Source: Bufo bufo (lineage: Eukaryota; Chordata; Amphibia; Anura; Bufonidae). Taken from it: 64,000 nt of DNA. The stretch is from positions 337,931,010 through 337,995,009 of the forward strand of contig NC_053392.1 of the NCBI RefSeq assembly GCF_905171765.1. Reading direction: 5' to 3'. Of the stretch, positions 33,601 to 45,545 are shown one piece after another; the first letter of the stretch is position 1, and every line of letters starts with the position of its first letter. Made by a program: the position numbers and the translations under genes. The notes below the pieces were generated by a model that saw nothing but the letters and a program-made list of their open reading frames with translations, was not told where the DNA came from and did not search any database.

Positions 33601-34323
33601 TGGGTGTCCACATGGTGGCCAATGGTTGCACAAATTTGAAATAAGTACCTCTGTTAACCTGCAAATTCATAAATTCATGCAGGCATTGGTCTTCACAGGT
33701 GGGCGAAGTTGCGGCTGTAGCATTGACCCCCCAACCTAGACCCATCCTAAAAGTAACCCTGGTATTGAAATTGATGGTGGTGACCGCTCCTAAGCATACT
33801 GAAGTGGGTGCAGCTGCAGTTTCTCTCTCCGTTTGTGAGACTGCATGTGGTGAGAGAAAATTTGAAAGAGCATGGACCTGCCGGCATGGAGAGAGAAAAT
33901 AGGCATATTCATAATGCATGCAGAGGGATGAAAATAACCCAGAAACATAGGTAAGGCACACAATTTCTAGCTGCATAGCAGTTTGTAAGAAATCTACAGC
34001 CGGTGACGGTGATTCTTTTTATAATTATTCTGTAACTATAGGTAATCTATGTAAAGTTGTTTTCTGAAATTTAAAAGCTATGTACATTTTGGGCTAAAAA
34101 TCATTTTTTTCAATTGGTATTTATTTATTAAACGCCCGGCCATTGGGCAATTGTGATTTTTTTGTCTAATAGTGATCAGTTGCCAGCAAACCACTAGATA
34201 GCATGGGGACGAGCGACAGCATAACGATTACTCTTCCCCATGCTGCAGAGGAGATTGCTGCATGTAATAGAGAACGCTTCCCTCCCAACAATCACTTGCT
34301 CAATGGGCCTGTGTAATACAGAC
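33601..34323. other. Interval with no recognised gene
   Basis: Contains fragments of MITE-like sequence near 34,130-34,320 (GATCAGTTGCCAGCAAACCA, GCTCAATGGGCCTGTGTAAT). No supported coding region. Confidence 0.4.
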
Positions 34324-36269
34324 TTAACCCCTTCAGGACCCTGCCATTTTACACCTTAAGGACCAGGCGATTTTTTGCAAATCTGACATGTGTAACTTTA
34401 TGTGGTGATAACTTTAAAACGCTTTTACTTATCCAAGCCATTCTGAGACTGTTTTCTCGCCAAAAATTGTACTTCATGACCGTGGTAAATTTGAGTCAAA
34501 ATATTTCATTTTTATTTATAAAAAAAATAAAAAAATTACCAAAAATGTGGAAAAATTAGCAATTTTCATAATTTAAATTTCTCAGCTTTTTAAACAGATA
34601 GTGATACCTCCTAAAATAGTTATTACTTTACATTTCCCATATGTCTACTTCATGTTTGGATCATTTTGTAAATTACGTTTTCTTTTTTTGGGACGTTAGA
34701 AGGCGTAAATGGCCCCATTTTAGAAACTTCACCCCTCAAGGTATTCAAAGCTGATTTTACAAACTTTGTTAACCCTTTAGGTGTTCCACAATAATTAAAG
34801 GAAAATGTAGATGACATTTCAGAATTTCACTTTTTTGGCAGACTTTCCATTTTAATCCATTTTTTCCAGTAACAAAGCAAGGGTTAACATCCAAACAAAA
34901 CTCAATATTTATTACCCTGATTCTGTAGTTTACAGAAACACCCCATATGTGGTCGTAAACTGCTGTACGGGCGCACGGCAGGGCGCAGAAGGAAAGTAGC
35001 GCCATATGGTATTTGGAAGGTACATTTCACTGGGATAATTTTAAGTTTCAATGTCACATTTGAAGAAGCCCTGATGCACCCCTAGAGTAAAAATTCAAAA
35101 AAAGTGACTCTATTTGGAAACTATGGGATAAGGTGACAGTTTTGTTGGTACTATTTTAGGGTACATATGATTTTTGCTTGCTCTATATTACACTTTTTGT
35201 GAGGCAAGGTAACAAAAAAATTGCTGTTTTGGTACCGTTTTTAATTTTTGTTATTTATCATGCTCATCTGACAGGTTTGATCATGTGTTATTTTTATAGA
35301 GCAGGTTGTTACGGATGCGACAATACCACATATGACTATGACTTGTTTGTTTCAGTTTTACACAATAAAGCATTTTAAAAAAAAAAAAATTTTAGTGTCT
35401 CCATATTCTGAAAGCCATAGTTTTTTAAATTTTTTGGGCGACTGTCTTATATAGGGGCTCATTTTTTTTCGGTATGAGATGAGAGTTTGATTGGTACTAT
35501 TTTAGGGTGCATATGACTTTTTGATCGCTTGGTATTACACTTTTTGTGATGTAAGGTGACAAAAAATGGCTTTTTGGACACCTTTTTTTTTTTTTATGGT
35601 GTTCATCTGAGGGGTTAGGTCATGTGATATTTTTCTAGAGCATTTCCTTACGGACGTGGCAATATTTAATATGTATACTTTTTTTTATTTATTTAAGTTT
35701 TACACAATAATATCATTTTTGAAACAAAAAAATAATAATCATGTTTTAGTGTCTCTATAGTCTGAGAGCCATAGTTCTTTTTATTTTTTGGGTGATTGTC
35801 TTAGGTAGGGTATCATTTTTGCGGGATGAAATGACGGTTTGATCGGCACTATTTAGGGGTGCATACATGGGCGTCCGCAGGGGGGGCAAGTGCCCCCCCC
35901 TGGGGCCAGCAGCACTGGCGGATCCAGGGGGGGGCAACGGGGCAATCCCCCCCCCCCGGGCTGCTCAGAAGTGGGGGGGCGGCGGCGGGGCACAGGGAGA
36001 TGAACGCTTCCATTGTGGAAGCGTTCATCTCCATAGTCATCTGTACCGCCGTCCTCAGGACAGCGATACAGATGACTGTGCTGAGGCAGGGGAGGGAGAG
36101 GCGTGTCCTTTTCCCTTCCTCTGATAGGCTGCAGGCACTAGGCCAGCAGCCTATCAGAGGCCAGCGCAGGCGGCGTGATGACGTCATCGTGCCGCCTGAG
36201 CCGTACAGCGCGGGACACAGGCCGGAGGATGCCTGCATCGCATCGCTGCCAAGGAGGTAAGTATAAGTG

Positions 36270-36770
36270 TTTTTACAATACTGGTGGCTACTGGCACATA
36301 ATGGGGGTCTCTGGCTACTGGCACATAATGGGGGTCTCTGGCTACTGGCACATAAAGGGGTCTCTGGCTACTGGCACATAATGGGGGTCTCTGGCTACTG
36401 GAACATAATGGGGGTCCCTGGCTACTGGCACATAATGGGGGAGGGGCTGTCATTACTGGCACATAATGGGGGGGCTGTCATTACTGGCACATAATAGGGG
36501 GGCTGTCATTACTGGCACATAATGGGGGGCTGTCATTACTGGCACATAATTGGGGGCTGTCATTACTGGCACATAATGGGGGGCTGTCATTACTGGCACA
36601 TAATTGGGGGCTGTCATTACTGGCACAAAATGGGGGCTGTCATTACTGGCACAAGGGGGGGCTGTCATTACTGGCACATGATGGGGGGGCTGTTATTACT
36701 GGCACATGATGGGGGCTGTTATTACTGGCACATGATGGGGGGGCTGTTATTACTGGCATATTATTGGGGG
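36270..36770. repeat. Minisatellite, about 27-bp units
   Basis: Six units of CTACTGGCACATAATGGGGG with TCTCTGG linkers (36,280-36,430) pass into about ten units of GGGGGCTGTCATTACTGGCA with CATAATG. Weaker relatives continue to about 37,200. The ORFs across it on both strands are artefacts of the repeat. Confidence 0.92.
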
Positions 36771-37301
36771 CACTATAGGGGCATCTACTGAGGCCACAAA
36801 GAAGGGGTGTTTTATATGGGGGCTCTGTACAGTAGAATTTTATACTGGGACACAATATGGTGGGTACTATGAGGAAGGGGGGAGAGGAGTACTATGGGGT
36901 CATCTACGGGGGGCACTAAGAAGGGGTATTTTATACTTGCCCTCAGTGTCCCCCATAATTTGCATCTACTGGGGCATTTTATACTGGTACATTATGGGGG
37001 GCACTAGGAGGAAGGGGGGAGAGGAGCACTATGGAGGCATTTACTGGGGGCACTATATAGGGGTATTTTATACTGGCACATTATGGGGGCACTATGGGGA
37101 CATTAGTTCAACTGGGGGCATTACAAGGGGGTATTTTTTGCACTGTCACATTATAAGGAAAACTATTTCTACTGGGGGGCATTATGGTGGGCTTTATTAC
37201 TCCCACATGGTATGACCCCCTAGTAGCAGCACCATCCTCTCCCTGCTCTGCTATTCCTCTGCCCCTTCTCCAAATCCTTATTATGAAATCTTTCTCATTA
37301 A

Positions 37302-39593
37302 GGCCTCATGCACACGACCGTTGTGTGCACCCGTGGCCGTTGTGCCGTTTTCCGTTTTTTTTCGCGGACCCATTGACTTTCAATGGGTCCGTGGAAAAAT
37401 CGGAAAATGCACCGTTTTGCAGCCGCATCCGTGATCCGTGTTTCCTGGCCGTGAAAAAAATATGACCTGTCCTATTTTTTTCACGGCCAACGGTTCACGG
37501 ACCCATTCAAGTCAATGGGTCCGTGAAAGAACACGGATGCACACAAGATTGGCATCCGTGTCCGTGATCCGTGGCCGTAGTTTAGTTTTTATACAGACGG
37601 ATCCGAAGATCCGTCTGCATAAAAGCTTTTTCAAAGCTGAGTTTTCACTTCGTGAAAACTCAGAACCGACAGTATATTCTAACACAGAAGCGTTCCCATG
37701 GTGATGGGGACGCTTCTAGTTAGAATACACTACAAACTGTGTACAAGACTGCCCCCTGCTGCCTGGCAGCACCCGATCTCTTACAGGGGGCCGTGATCAG
37801 CACAATTAACCCCTTCAGGTGCGGCACCTGAAAGGGTTAATTGTACTATCATATCCCCCTGTAAGAGATCAGGGCTGCCAGGCAGCAGGGGGCAGACCCT
37901 CCCCCCCCCCTCCCCAGTTTGAATATCATTGGTGGCCAGTGCGGCCCCCCCCCCCCCTCCCTCTATTGTAATAATTCGTTGGTGGCACAGTGTGCGCCCC
38001 CCCCCCTTCCTCCCTCTATTGTAATAAATCGTTGGTGGCACAGTGTGCGCCCCCCATTGCCCCCCCCCCCCCTCTATAGCATTAACAACGTTGGTGGCCA
38101 GTGTGCAGCCTCCCATCTCCCCCCCCCCCCCTCCCCCCCTCCCCCCCATCATCATTGGTGGCAGCGGAGTTCCGATCGGAGTCCCAGTTTATTCGCTGGG
38201 GCTCCGATCGGTAACCATGGCAACCAGGACGCTACTACAGTCCTCGTTGCCATGGTTACTTAGCAATAGTACAATAGTAGAAGATTAATACTTACCTGCT
38301 GCTGCGATGTTCGTGTCCGGCCGGGAGCTCCACCTACTGGTAAGTGACAGTGACAGGTCTGTGCAGCGCATTGCTAAATGAACCGTCACTTACCAGTAGG
38401 AGGAGCTCCCGGCCGGACACGAACATCACAGCTCCCAGGTAAGTATGAATCTTGTACTATTGCTAGTAACCCGCTGCCACCAATGATCGGGGGGGGGGGG
38501 GGGGGGGGGCGCAAGATGGGAGGCCGCACACTGGCCACCAATGTTGAAAATGCTATAGAGGGAGGGGGGCCAATGATTGCCACCAACGATTTATTACAAT
38601 AGAGGGAGGAAGGGGGGGGGGGGGCGCACACTGTGCCACCAACGAATTATTACAATAGAGGGAGGAAGGGGGGGGAGGCGGGGGGGGGCACACTGTGCCA
38701 CCAACGAATTATTACAATAGAGGGAGGAAGGGGGGGGCGCACACTGTGCCACCAACGAATTATTACAATAGAGGGAGGAAGGGGGGGGAGGCGGGGGGGG
38801 GGCACACTGTGCCACCAACGAATTATTACAATAGAGGGAGGAAGGGGGGGGGCGCACACTGTGCCACCAACGATTTATTACAATGGAGGAAGGGGGGGGG
38901 GCGCACTGGCCACCAATGATATTCAAACTGGGGAGGGGGGGGGGGGGGTCTGCCCCCTGCTGCCTGGCAGCCCTGATCTCTTACAGGGGGATATGATAGT
39001 ACAATTAACCCCTTCAGGTGCGGCACCTGAGGGGTTAATTGTGCTGATCACGGCCCCCTGTAAGAGATCGGATGCTGCTAGGCAGCAGGGGGCAGTCATG
39101 TACACAGTTTGTAGTATATTCTAACTAGAAGCGTCCCCATCACCATGGGAACGCCTCTGTGTTAGAATATACTGTCGGAAATGAGGTTTCACGATCTAAC
39201 TCATATCCGACAGTATATTCTAACATAGAGGCGTTCCCATGGTGATGGGGACGCTTCAAGTTAAAATATACCATCGGATTGGAGAAAACTCCGATCTGAT
39301 GGTATAAAAGGGACTCCGGACTTTACATTGAGTCAATGGGGACGGATCCGTTTGAAATGGCACCATATTGTGTCAACGTCAAACGGATCCGTCCCCATTG
39401 ACTTGCATTGTAATTCAGGACGGATCCGTTTGGCTCCGCACGGCCAGGCGGACACCAAAATGACTTTTTTTTCATGTCCGTGGATCCGCCAAAAATCAAG
39501 GAAGACCCACGGACGAAAAAACGGTCACGGATCACGGACCTACGGACCCTGTTTTTGCGGACCGTGAAAAAAAACGTTCGTGTGCATGAGGCC
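37302..39593. mobile_element. Nested-hairpin DNA element, copy 2 (2,292 bp, inverted)
   Basis: Same element as 31,087-33,361 but in the opposite orientation. Ends are GGCCTCATGCACACGACCG and CGTTCGTGTGCATGAGGCC, with TTAA on both sides. It has the same central palindrome (near 38,360), the same 140-bp arm hairpins and the same minisatellite, here about two units in the left arm and five in the right. It sits inside the hAT-like element. Confidence 0.92.
38586..38900. repeat. Minisatellite inside copy 2
   Basis: About five units of CACACTGTGCCACCAACGAA, TTATTACAATAGAGGGAGGA and a G run of variable length, the reverse complement of the array at 31,735-32,095. G runs reach about 18 at 38,489-38,507. 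Confidence 0.9.
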
Positions 39594-40767
39594 TTAAGAT
39601 AAAACACAACATCAGCTCCGCCGAGCCCCCCAGCCAAGTGTTGAACTGGTGTCCGAGATCCCCAAGTGCCAAGCCAAGTAATTGTAAGTTTTCATGTGAA
39701 ATATGTTTATGTTATACACATATAGCCTACACTGTGCCACACAATATACAGTATACTGCTACACTGTGTAGTCTGTTCTATAAGCACCATTGTTTTGTGG
39801 CGGCGGACAGAAAATAATCTGGAAGTGCCCCTCCCGAGACCAGGCTCTGGATCCTCCAATGCACAGCTCATGCGTTATTATACTTTGTGATAATGAATAT
39901 GCCCATCCCCTTCATTACATTTTCAGAAACAAGCAGAGCAGGGATGTCAATAAAATTGTGCCCCCCCCCATGAAAAATTTCTGTGGACGCCCATGGGGGC
40001 ATATGACTTTTTGATCGCTTGCTATTACACTTTTTGTGATGTAAGGTGACAAAAAATAGCTTTCTTTGCACCATTTTTATTTTATATTTTTTTACGGTGT
40101 TCACCTGAGGGCTTAGGTCATGTGATATTTTTATAGAGCAGGTTGTTACGGATCCGGCGATACCTAATATGTCAACTTTTAATTTTTTTTTACATTTAAC
40201 ACAATAAAAGCATTTTTGAAACAAAAAAAAATCATGTTTTAGTGTCTCCATAGTCTGAGAGCCATAGGTTTTTTTTATTTTTTCTGCGATTGTCTTAGGT
40301 AGGGGCTCATTTTTTGTGGGATGAGATGCCGGTTAGGTTGGTACTATTTTGGGGGGCATACGCCTTTTTGATAGCTTGGTGTTGCACTTTTAGTGATATA
40401 AGGTGACAAAAAGTTTTTTTTAGCACAGTTTTTATTTAATTTTTTTTGACGGTGTTCACCTGAGGGGTTAGGTCATGTGATATTTTTATAGAACTGGTCA
40501 ATACGGACGCGGCGATACCTAATATGTCTACTGTTCTTATTTTCCGTATTTTTTATTTAACTTTATTTTGGAAAAGGATGCTTTTTTTTTTTTTTACTTG
40601 AAACTTAAAATTTCTTTTGTAAAACTTTATTCTTTTAACTTCTTTTTTTCACTTTATTTTTTGTCCCACTCTGGGACTTCAACTTTTGGGGGTCTGATCC
40701 CCTTTACAATGCATTACAATACTTCTGTATTGTAATTTATTGGCTGTAAGTGTATTACACTAAGTAA

Positions 40768-41142
40768 GGCCTATTGCACACGAACGTGTGTGCTCCGTGG
40801 CCATATTGCGGACACGGGCACCGTTCCGTGTGCATTCCGCGTCACGAATGCGGACCCATTCACTTCAATGGGGCCGCAAATCCGGAGATGCCGAATGGTG
40901 CGGAACGGAACCCTACGGGAGCACTACGGAGTGCTTCCGTGGGGTTTCGTCCCATACTTCCGTTCCGCAAAAAGATAGAACATGTCCTATCTTTTTGTGG
41001 AACGGCCGGATCGCGGACCCATTAAAGTGAATGGGTCCGCAATCCACTCTGGCTGCCCCACGGACAGTGTTTGTGCATTGCGGCATGCTTTTTGCGGGCC
41101 GCAGCACGACCACGGGGCGCACACGTTCGTGTGCAGGAGGCC
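40768..41142. repeat. Harbinger-like MITE with TAA duplication (375 bp)
   Basis: TAA lies on both sides (40,765-40,767 and 41,143-41,145). The ends GGCCTATTGCACACGAACGT and GTTCGTGTGCAGGAGGCC are inverted. The interior includes TTCCGCAAAAAGATAGAACA and its partner. A truncated copy in the opposite orientation is at 57,616-57,900. Confidence 0.88.
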
Positions 41143-41476
41143 TAATACACGTACAGCCTGTTTCCTGGATCTCACAGGCTGTCACAGAAGGCCTAAAAAA
41201 AGGCATCAGGCTGCCTTCCCTGCCATCGGGTCCCCCAATGGCCACCCCGCACCTGGCAGGATCCGGCACGTGCCACGGTCAGCGCTGACCGCGGCAGTAC
41301 AAGGGTTAATGCGCCGGCAACTGTGTTTTCACCGATGCCGGCGCATAGAACAGGGGTCCGGCTATCAGTGACTGCTGGACCCCAGCCGCTGATCTGCAGC
41401 TCTGCACCCGCCCGATCAGTCCGCCATACATTTACGGCGCTGGTCCTTAAGTCACGTCCATGTACGGCGCGGGTCC

Positions 41477-42580
41477 TTAACCCTTTCACGCCCAGCGCCG
41501 TACATGTACGGTGCTGGGTGGGTATTTAAAGATGGCGCCCGTTGCGAGCGCCATATCCGCGGGTGGCCGCCTGCTTCTTTTAGCAGACACCCGCGGTTCA
41601 TGTCCTGACCATGGCTTCTGAGCACGCTGAAACCGAAAGTTCGCACTTTCGGTTGTGCTCCTTCTCCCCCGTGTGGTGATCGGAGGAGCTAGAGTGTGTA
41701 TGCAGCAGCCCCTGTCTTTATGAATAATAGGAGGCTGCTGCATAGTATTTCCTATGGAGCCCTTGCCTGTAATAGGGCTCCATAGTAAACTAATGCATTG
41801 GAATATATGATAATAACAATCAGATGATTGATTGTTATAGCTCCCTATGGGAACTGTAAAAAAGTGTTAAAAAAAAAAATGTAAAAAAAATAAATAAAAT
41901 ACATAAAATTCAAATCACCCCCCTTTTCCCAAAATAAAACTAAAAGAACTAAAAAAATAAAAAAAATACACATCATGGGTGTCGTAATGTGCGAAAACAC
42001 CCATAGTATAAAAATATATTCCCCACACGGCAAACAACAAAACAGAAAAAATCGTCCAAATGGCCGTTTCGCCCCAGAATGGTATCAATGAAAAGTTAAG
42101 ATCGCCCCGCAAAAAATGAGCCCCCATACAGCTCCGTAAACATAATTATAAAAATGTTATATGGGTCAAAAAATGTAGAGAAAAAAAAAAGACAGATTTT
42201 TTCCCACTTTTTAATTTTTTATGACTATCAAAACGCAAGAAAAACTATACATATAAGGTATCTCCAGATTCGTACTGACCTGTAGAATAAAAATAACCAC
42301 TCAGTTTTATCGCACATCAAACGTTGTAAATTAAAAACCTGCGAAACTGTAGTGGAATTGCTTTTTTTTGTTTGCAATTTCACACCATTTGGAATTTTTT
42401 CCCCGCTTCCCACTTCATGATATGCAATATTAAATGGTGGCGTTGGAAAGTACAACTTGTCTCGCAAAAAACAAGCTTTCATATGGCTATGTGAACAGAC
42501 AAATAAAAAAGTTATGGCTCTGGTAAGGCAGGGAGCGCAAAACTAAAACGCAAAAAAAAAAAAAAAACTCCGGGCCTTAA
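41477..42580. repeat. TTAA-bounded AT-rich repeat (1.1 kb)
   Basis: Begins at the TTAA that ends the previous repeat. It contains the GCGCCGTACATGTACGGTGC palindrome, a GC-rich third, then a long A/T-rich part, and ends GGGCCTTAA. Short ORFs only. Its junction TTAA elements are shared with both neighbours. Confidence 0.55.
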
Positions 42581-42991
42581 CCCCTTCCTGACCTTTGACG
42601 TACTGTTACGTCATGGGAACCACTGAGTTCCCGCAATTTGACGTAATAGTACGTCATAGTGATCGCGCGGGCCCGGAACCGGAGGGGCCTGGCTACCGGC
42701 AGTCCGTGGTAGCCAGGCCCCTGCTGTATCCGCCGGCATCGCTGTAAAAGCCGATGCCGGCGGATTAACCCCTTCTATGCCGCAGTCCGCACTGACCGCG
42801 ACATAGAAGAGGTTTGTGTCAGGTAAACGATCGCATCGAGTCCCCGCACTGCTGTGGCAGGGACCCGATGCGACACAAGGCAGCCCGATGCCGTGCAGAG
42901 GCTGCCCAATGCCTTGCACGGCATCAGGAACTGCCTTCTATGGGAGCCGAGGAGATCCAGCCTCAGGCTGGGTCTCCTAGGCAACCTGTTA
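42577..42991. repeat. Truncated GC-rich repeat
   Basis: Starts TTAACCCCTTCCTGACCTTT with GACGTACTGTTACGTCA palindromes and GCCGGCATCGCTGTAAAAGC near 42,735. It is cut at 42,991 by the next MITE. Confidence 0.5.
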
Positions 42992-43937
42992 GGCTGGGTT
43001 CACACGGGCGTTGAGGGAACATGCACGATTTTTCCGCGTAAGTGCAAAACATTGTAATGCGTTTTGCACGCGCGTGAGAAAAATCGGCATGTTTGGTACC
43101 CAAACCCGAACTTTTTCACAGAAGTTCGGGTTTGGGATCGGGGTTGTGTAGAGTGTATTATTTTCCCTTATAACATGGTTATAAGGGAAAATAATAGCAT
43201 TCTTAATACAGAATGCATAGTACAATAGCGCTGTAGGGGTTAAAAATTTTTTTTTATAATAATTTAACTCACCTTAATCCACTTGCTCGCGCAGCCCGGC
43301 ATCTCTTCTGTCTTCTTCTTTGCAGTGTACAGGAAAAGGACCTGTAGTGACGTCACTCCGGTCATCACATGGTCCATCACATGATCTTTTACCATGGTGA
43401 TGGATCATGTGATGGACCATGCGATGACCGGAGTGACGTCACCACAGGTCCTTTTCCTGTAAACCACAAAGAAGAAGACAGAAGAGATGCCGGCTGCGTG
43501 AGCAAGTGGATTAAGGTGAGTTAAATTATTTTTTTATATTTTTTTAACCCCTCCAGCGCTATTGTACTATGCATTCTGTATTAAGAATGCTATTATTTTC
43601 CCTTATAACCATGTTATAAGGGAAAATAATAATGATCGGGTCTCCATCCCGATCGTCACCTAGCAACCGTGCGTGAAAATCGCACCGCATCCGCACTTGC
43701 TTGCGGATGCTTGGGATTTTCACTCAGCCCCATTCACTTCTATGGGGCCTGCGTTGCTTGATAAACGCACAATATAGAGCATGCTGCGATTTTCACGCAA
43801 CGCACAAGTGATGTGTGAAAATCACAGCTCATGTGCACAGCCCCATAGAAGTGAATGGGTCCGGATTCAGTGCGGGTGCAATGCGTTCACCTCCCGCATT
43901 GCACCCGCGTGGAAATCTCGCCCGTGTGAACTCAGCC
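42992..43937. mobile_element. Harbinger-like foldback element with a long inner palindrome
   Basis: The ends GGCTGGGTTCACACGGGCG and CGCCCGTGTGAACTCAGCC are inverted, with TTA to the left and ATA to the right. The outer parts resemble the MITE at 7,732-8,215. The inner 43,156-43,632 is a near-perfect palindrome. Confidence 0.85.
43156..43632. repeat. Near-perfect 477-bp palindrome
   Basis: The arms of about 235 bp include TATTATTTTCCCTTATAACA, GCATAGTACAATAGCGCTGT, AAGTGGATTAAGGTGAGTTA and GGACCTGTAGTGACGTCACT with their complements, meeting near 43,394. Each outer arm also holds a smaller hairpin (TTATAACATGGTTATAA). Confidence 0.92.
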
Positions 43938-43940
43938 ATA

Positions 43941-45367
43941 GGCCTCATGCACACGACCGTTGTGTGCATTCGTGGCCGTTGTGCACCGTTTTGCAGCCGC
44001 ATCCGTGATCCGTGTTTCCTGTCCGTCAAAAAAATATGACCTGTCCTATTTTTTTTACGGACAACAGTTCACGGACCCATTCAAGTCAATGGGTCCGTGA
44101 AAGAACACGGATGCACACAAGATTGGCATCCGCGTCCGTGATCCGTGGCCGTAGGTTACTTTCATACAGACGGATCCGAAGATCCGTCTGTATGAAAGCT
44201 TTTTCAGAGCTGAGTTTTCACTTTGTGAAAACTCTAATCCGACAGTATATTCTAACACAGAGGCGTTCCCATAGTGATGGGGACGCTTCTAGTTAGAATA
44301 TACTGAGAACTGTGTACATGACTGCCCCCTGCTGCCTGGCAGCACCCGATCTCTTTTAGGGGGCTGTGATCCACACAATTAACCCCTCAGGTGCTGCACC
44401 TGAAGGGGTTAATTGTGCATATCATAGCCCCCTATAAGAGATCAGGGGCTGCCAGGCAGCAAGGGGCAGACCCCCCTCCCTCCCCAGTTTTAATTTCATT
44501 GTTGGCCAGTGCGCCCCCCCCCCCGCCCCCCCCTTCCTCCCTCTATTGTATTATTTTCATTGGTGGCACAGTGTGCGCCCCCCCGCCACCCCCCCCCTCT
44601 ATTGTAATATCATTGGTGGCCAGTGTGCAGCCTCCGTCGGCCCCCCTCCCTCCCTTTATTGTAATATCATTGGTGGCCAGCGTGCGCCCCCCCCCGGCCC
44701 CCCCTCTATTGTATTAATATCATTCGTGGCCAGTGTGCGGCCTCCCCTCCCCCCCCCCCCGATCATTGGTGGCAAAGGAGAGTTCCGATCGGAGTCCCAG
44801 TTTATTCGCTGGGGCTCCGATCGGTAACCATGGCAACAAGGACGCTATTGCAGGCCTGGTTGCCATGGTTACTTAGCAATATTACAATATTAGAAGCATC
44901 ATACTTACCTGCTGCGCTGTCTGTGACCGGCCGGGAGCTCCTCCTACTGGTAAGTGACAGATCATTAAGCAATGCGCCGCACAGACCTGTCACTTACCAG
45001 TAGGAGGAGCTCCCGGCCGGTCACAGACAGCGCAGCAGGTAAGTATGATGCTTCTAATATTGTAATATTGCTAAGTAACCATGGCAACCAGGCCTGCAGT
45101 AGCGTCCTGGTTGCCATGGTTACCGATCGGAGCCCCAGCGAATAAACTGGGACTCCGATCGGAACTCTCCGCTGCCACCAATGATCGGGGGGGAGAGGGG
45201 AGGCCGCACACTGGCCACCAATGATATTAATACAATAGAGGGGGGCCTGGGGGGGGGCGCACGCTGGCCACCAATGATATTACAATAAAGGGAGGGGGGG
45301 GCCGACGGAGGCTGCACACTGGCCACCAATGATATTACAATAGAGGGGGGGGTGGCGGGGGGGCGCA
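43941..45367. mobile_element. Nested-hairpin DNA element, copy 3 (truncated)
   Basis: Same orientation as copy 2. Starts GGCCTCATGCACACGACCG right after ATA and runs through the arm hairpin (44,320-44,470), the diverged minisatellite and the centre near 44,970. It stops at 45,367 in the right-arm minisatellite, so the other end is missing. Confidence 0.88.
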
Positions 45368-45545
45368 TGGACTATGGAGACACTAAAATATGATTATTTT
45401 TTTACTTCAAAACTGCTATTATTGTGCTAAAGTGAAAAAAATAAAAAAAGTATGCATATTAGGTATCGCCACGTCCGTAACAAACAGCTCTATAAAAATA
45501 TCACATGACCTAACCACTCAGGTGAACACCGTAAAAAAATATATA

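Larger units (their letters stand above)
35913..39861. mobile_element. Possible second hAT-like element nested in the first
   Basis: CACTGGCGGATCCAG at the left and CTGGATCCTCCAATG at the right form a 15-bp inverted pair with two mismatches. A clear 8-bp duplication was not found (GCCAGCAG against CACAGCTC), so this is tentative. Confidence 0.4.
35866..39995. mobile_element. hAT-like element inserted in the long repeat
   Basis: The ends CATGGGCGTCCGCAG and CTGTGGACGCCCATG are inverted. The flanks are GGTGCATA (35,858-35,865) and GGGGCATA (39,996-40,003), an 8-bp duplication with one mismatch, as expected for hAT. The host repeat continues across it. No transposase ORF is present. The interior is a poly-G/poly-C start, a hairpin at 35,996-36,032, a minisatellite and copy 2 of the nested-hairpin element. 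Confidence 0.75.
34324..41480. mobile_element. TTAA-bounded long repeat with internal 355-bp units, carrying nested insertions
   Basis: Starts TTAACCCCTTCAGGACC and ends GGGTCCTTAA, an inverted pair. It contains several units of about 355 bp marked by TTAGTGTCTCCATA, AGTCTGAGAGCCATAG, GTAAGGTGACAAAAAAT and TTACGGACGCGGCGATACC. Nested insertions occupy 35,866-39,995 and 40,768-41,142; without them the element is about 2.6 kb. It is non-coding apart from accidental ORFs. It may be a piggyBac-like non-autonomous element. Confidence 0.65.

Noticed and set aside
36175..36855. ORFs rich in GYWHIMG or MTAPHYVPV repeats
   Set aside because: They are translations of the 27-bp minisatellite on each strand and show no sign of a real protein.
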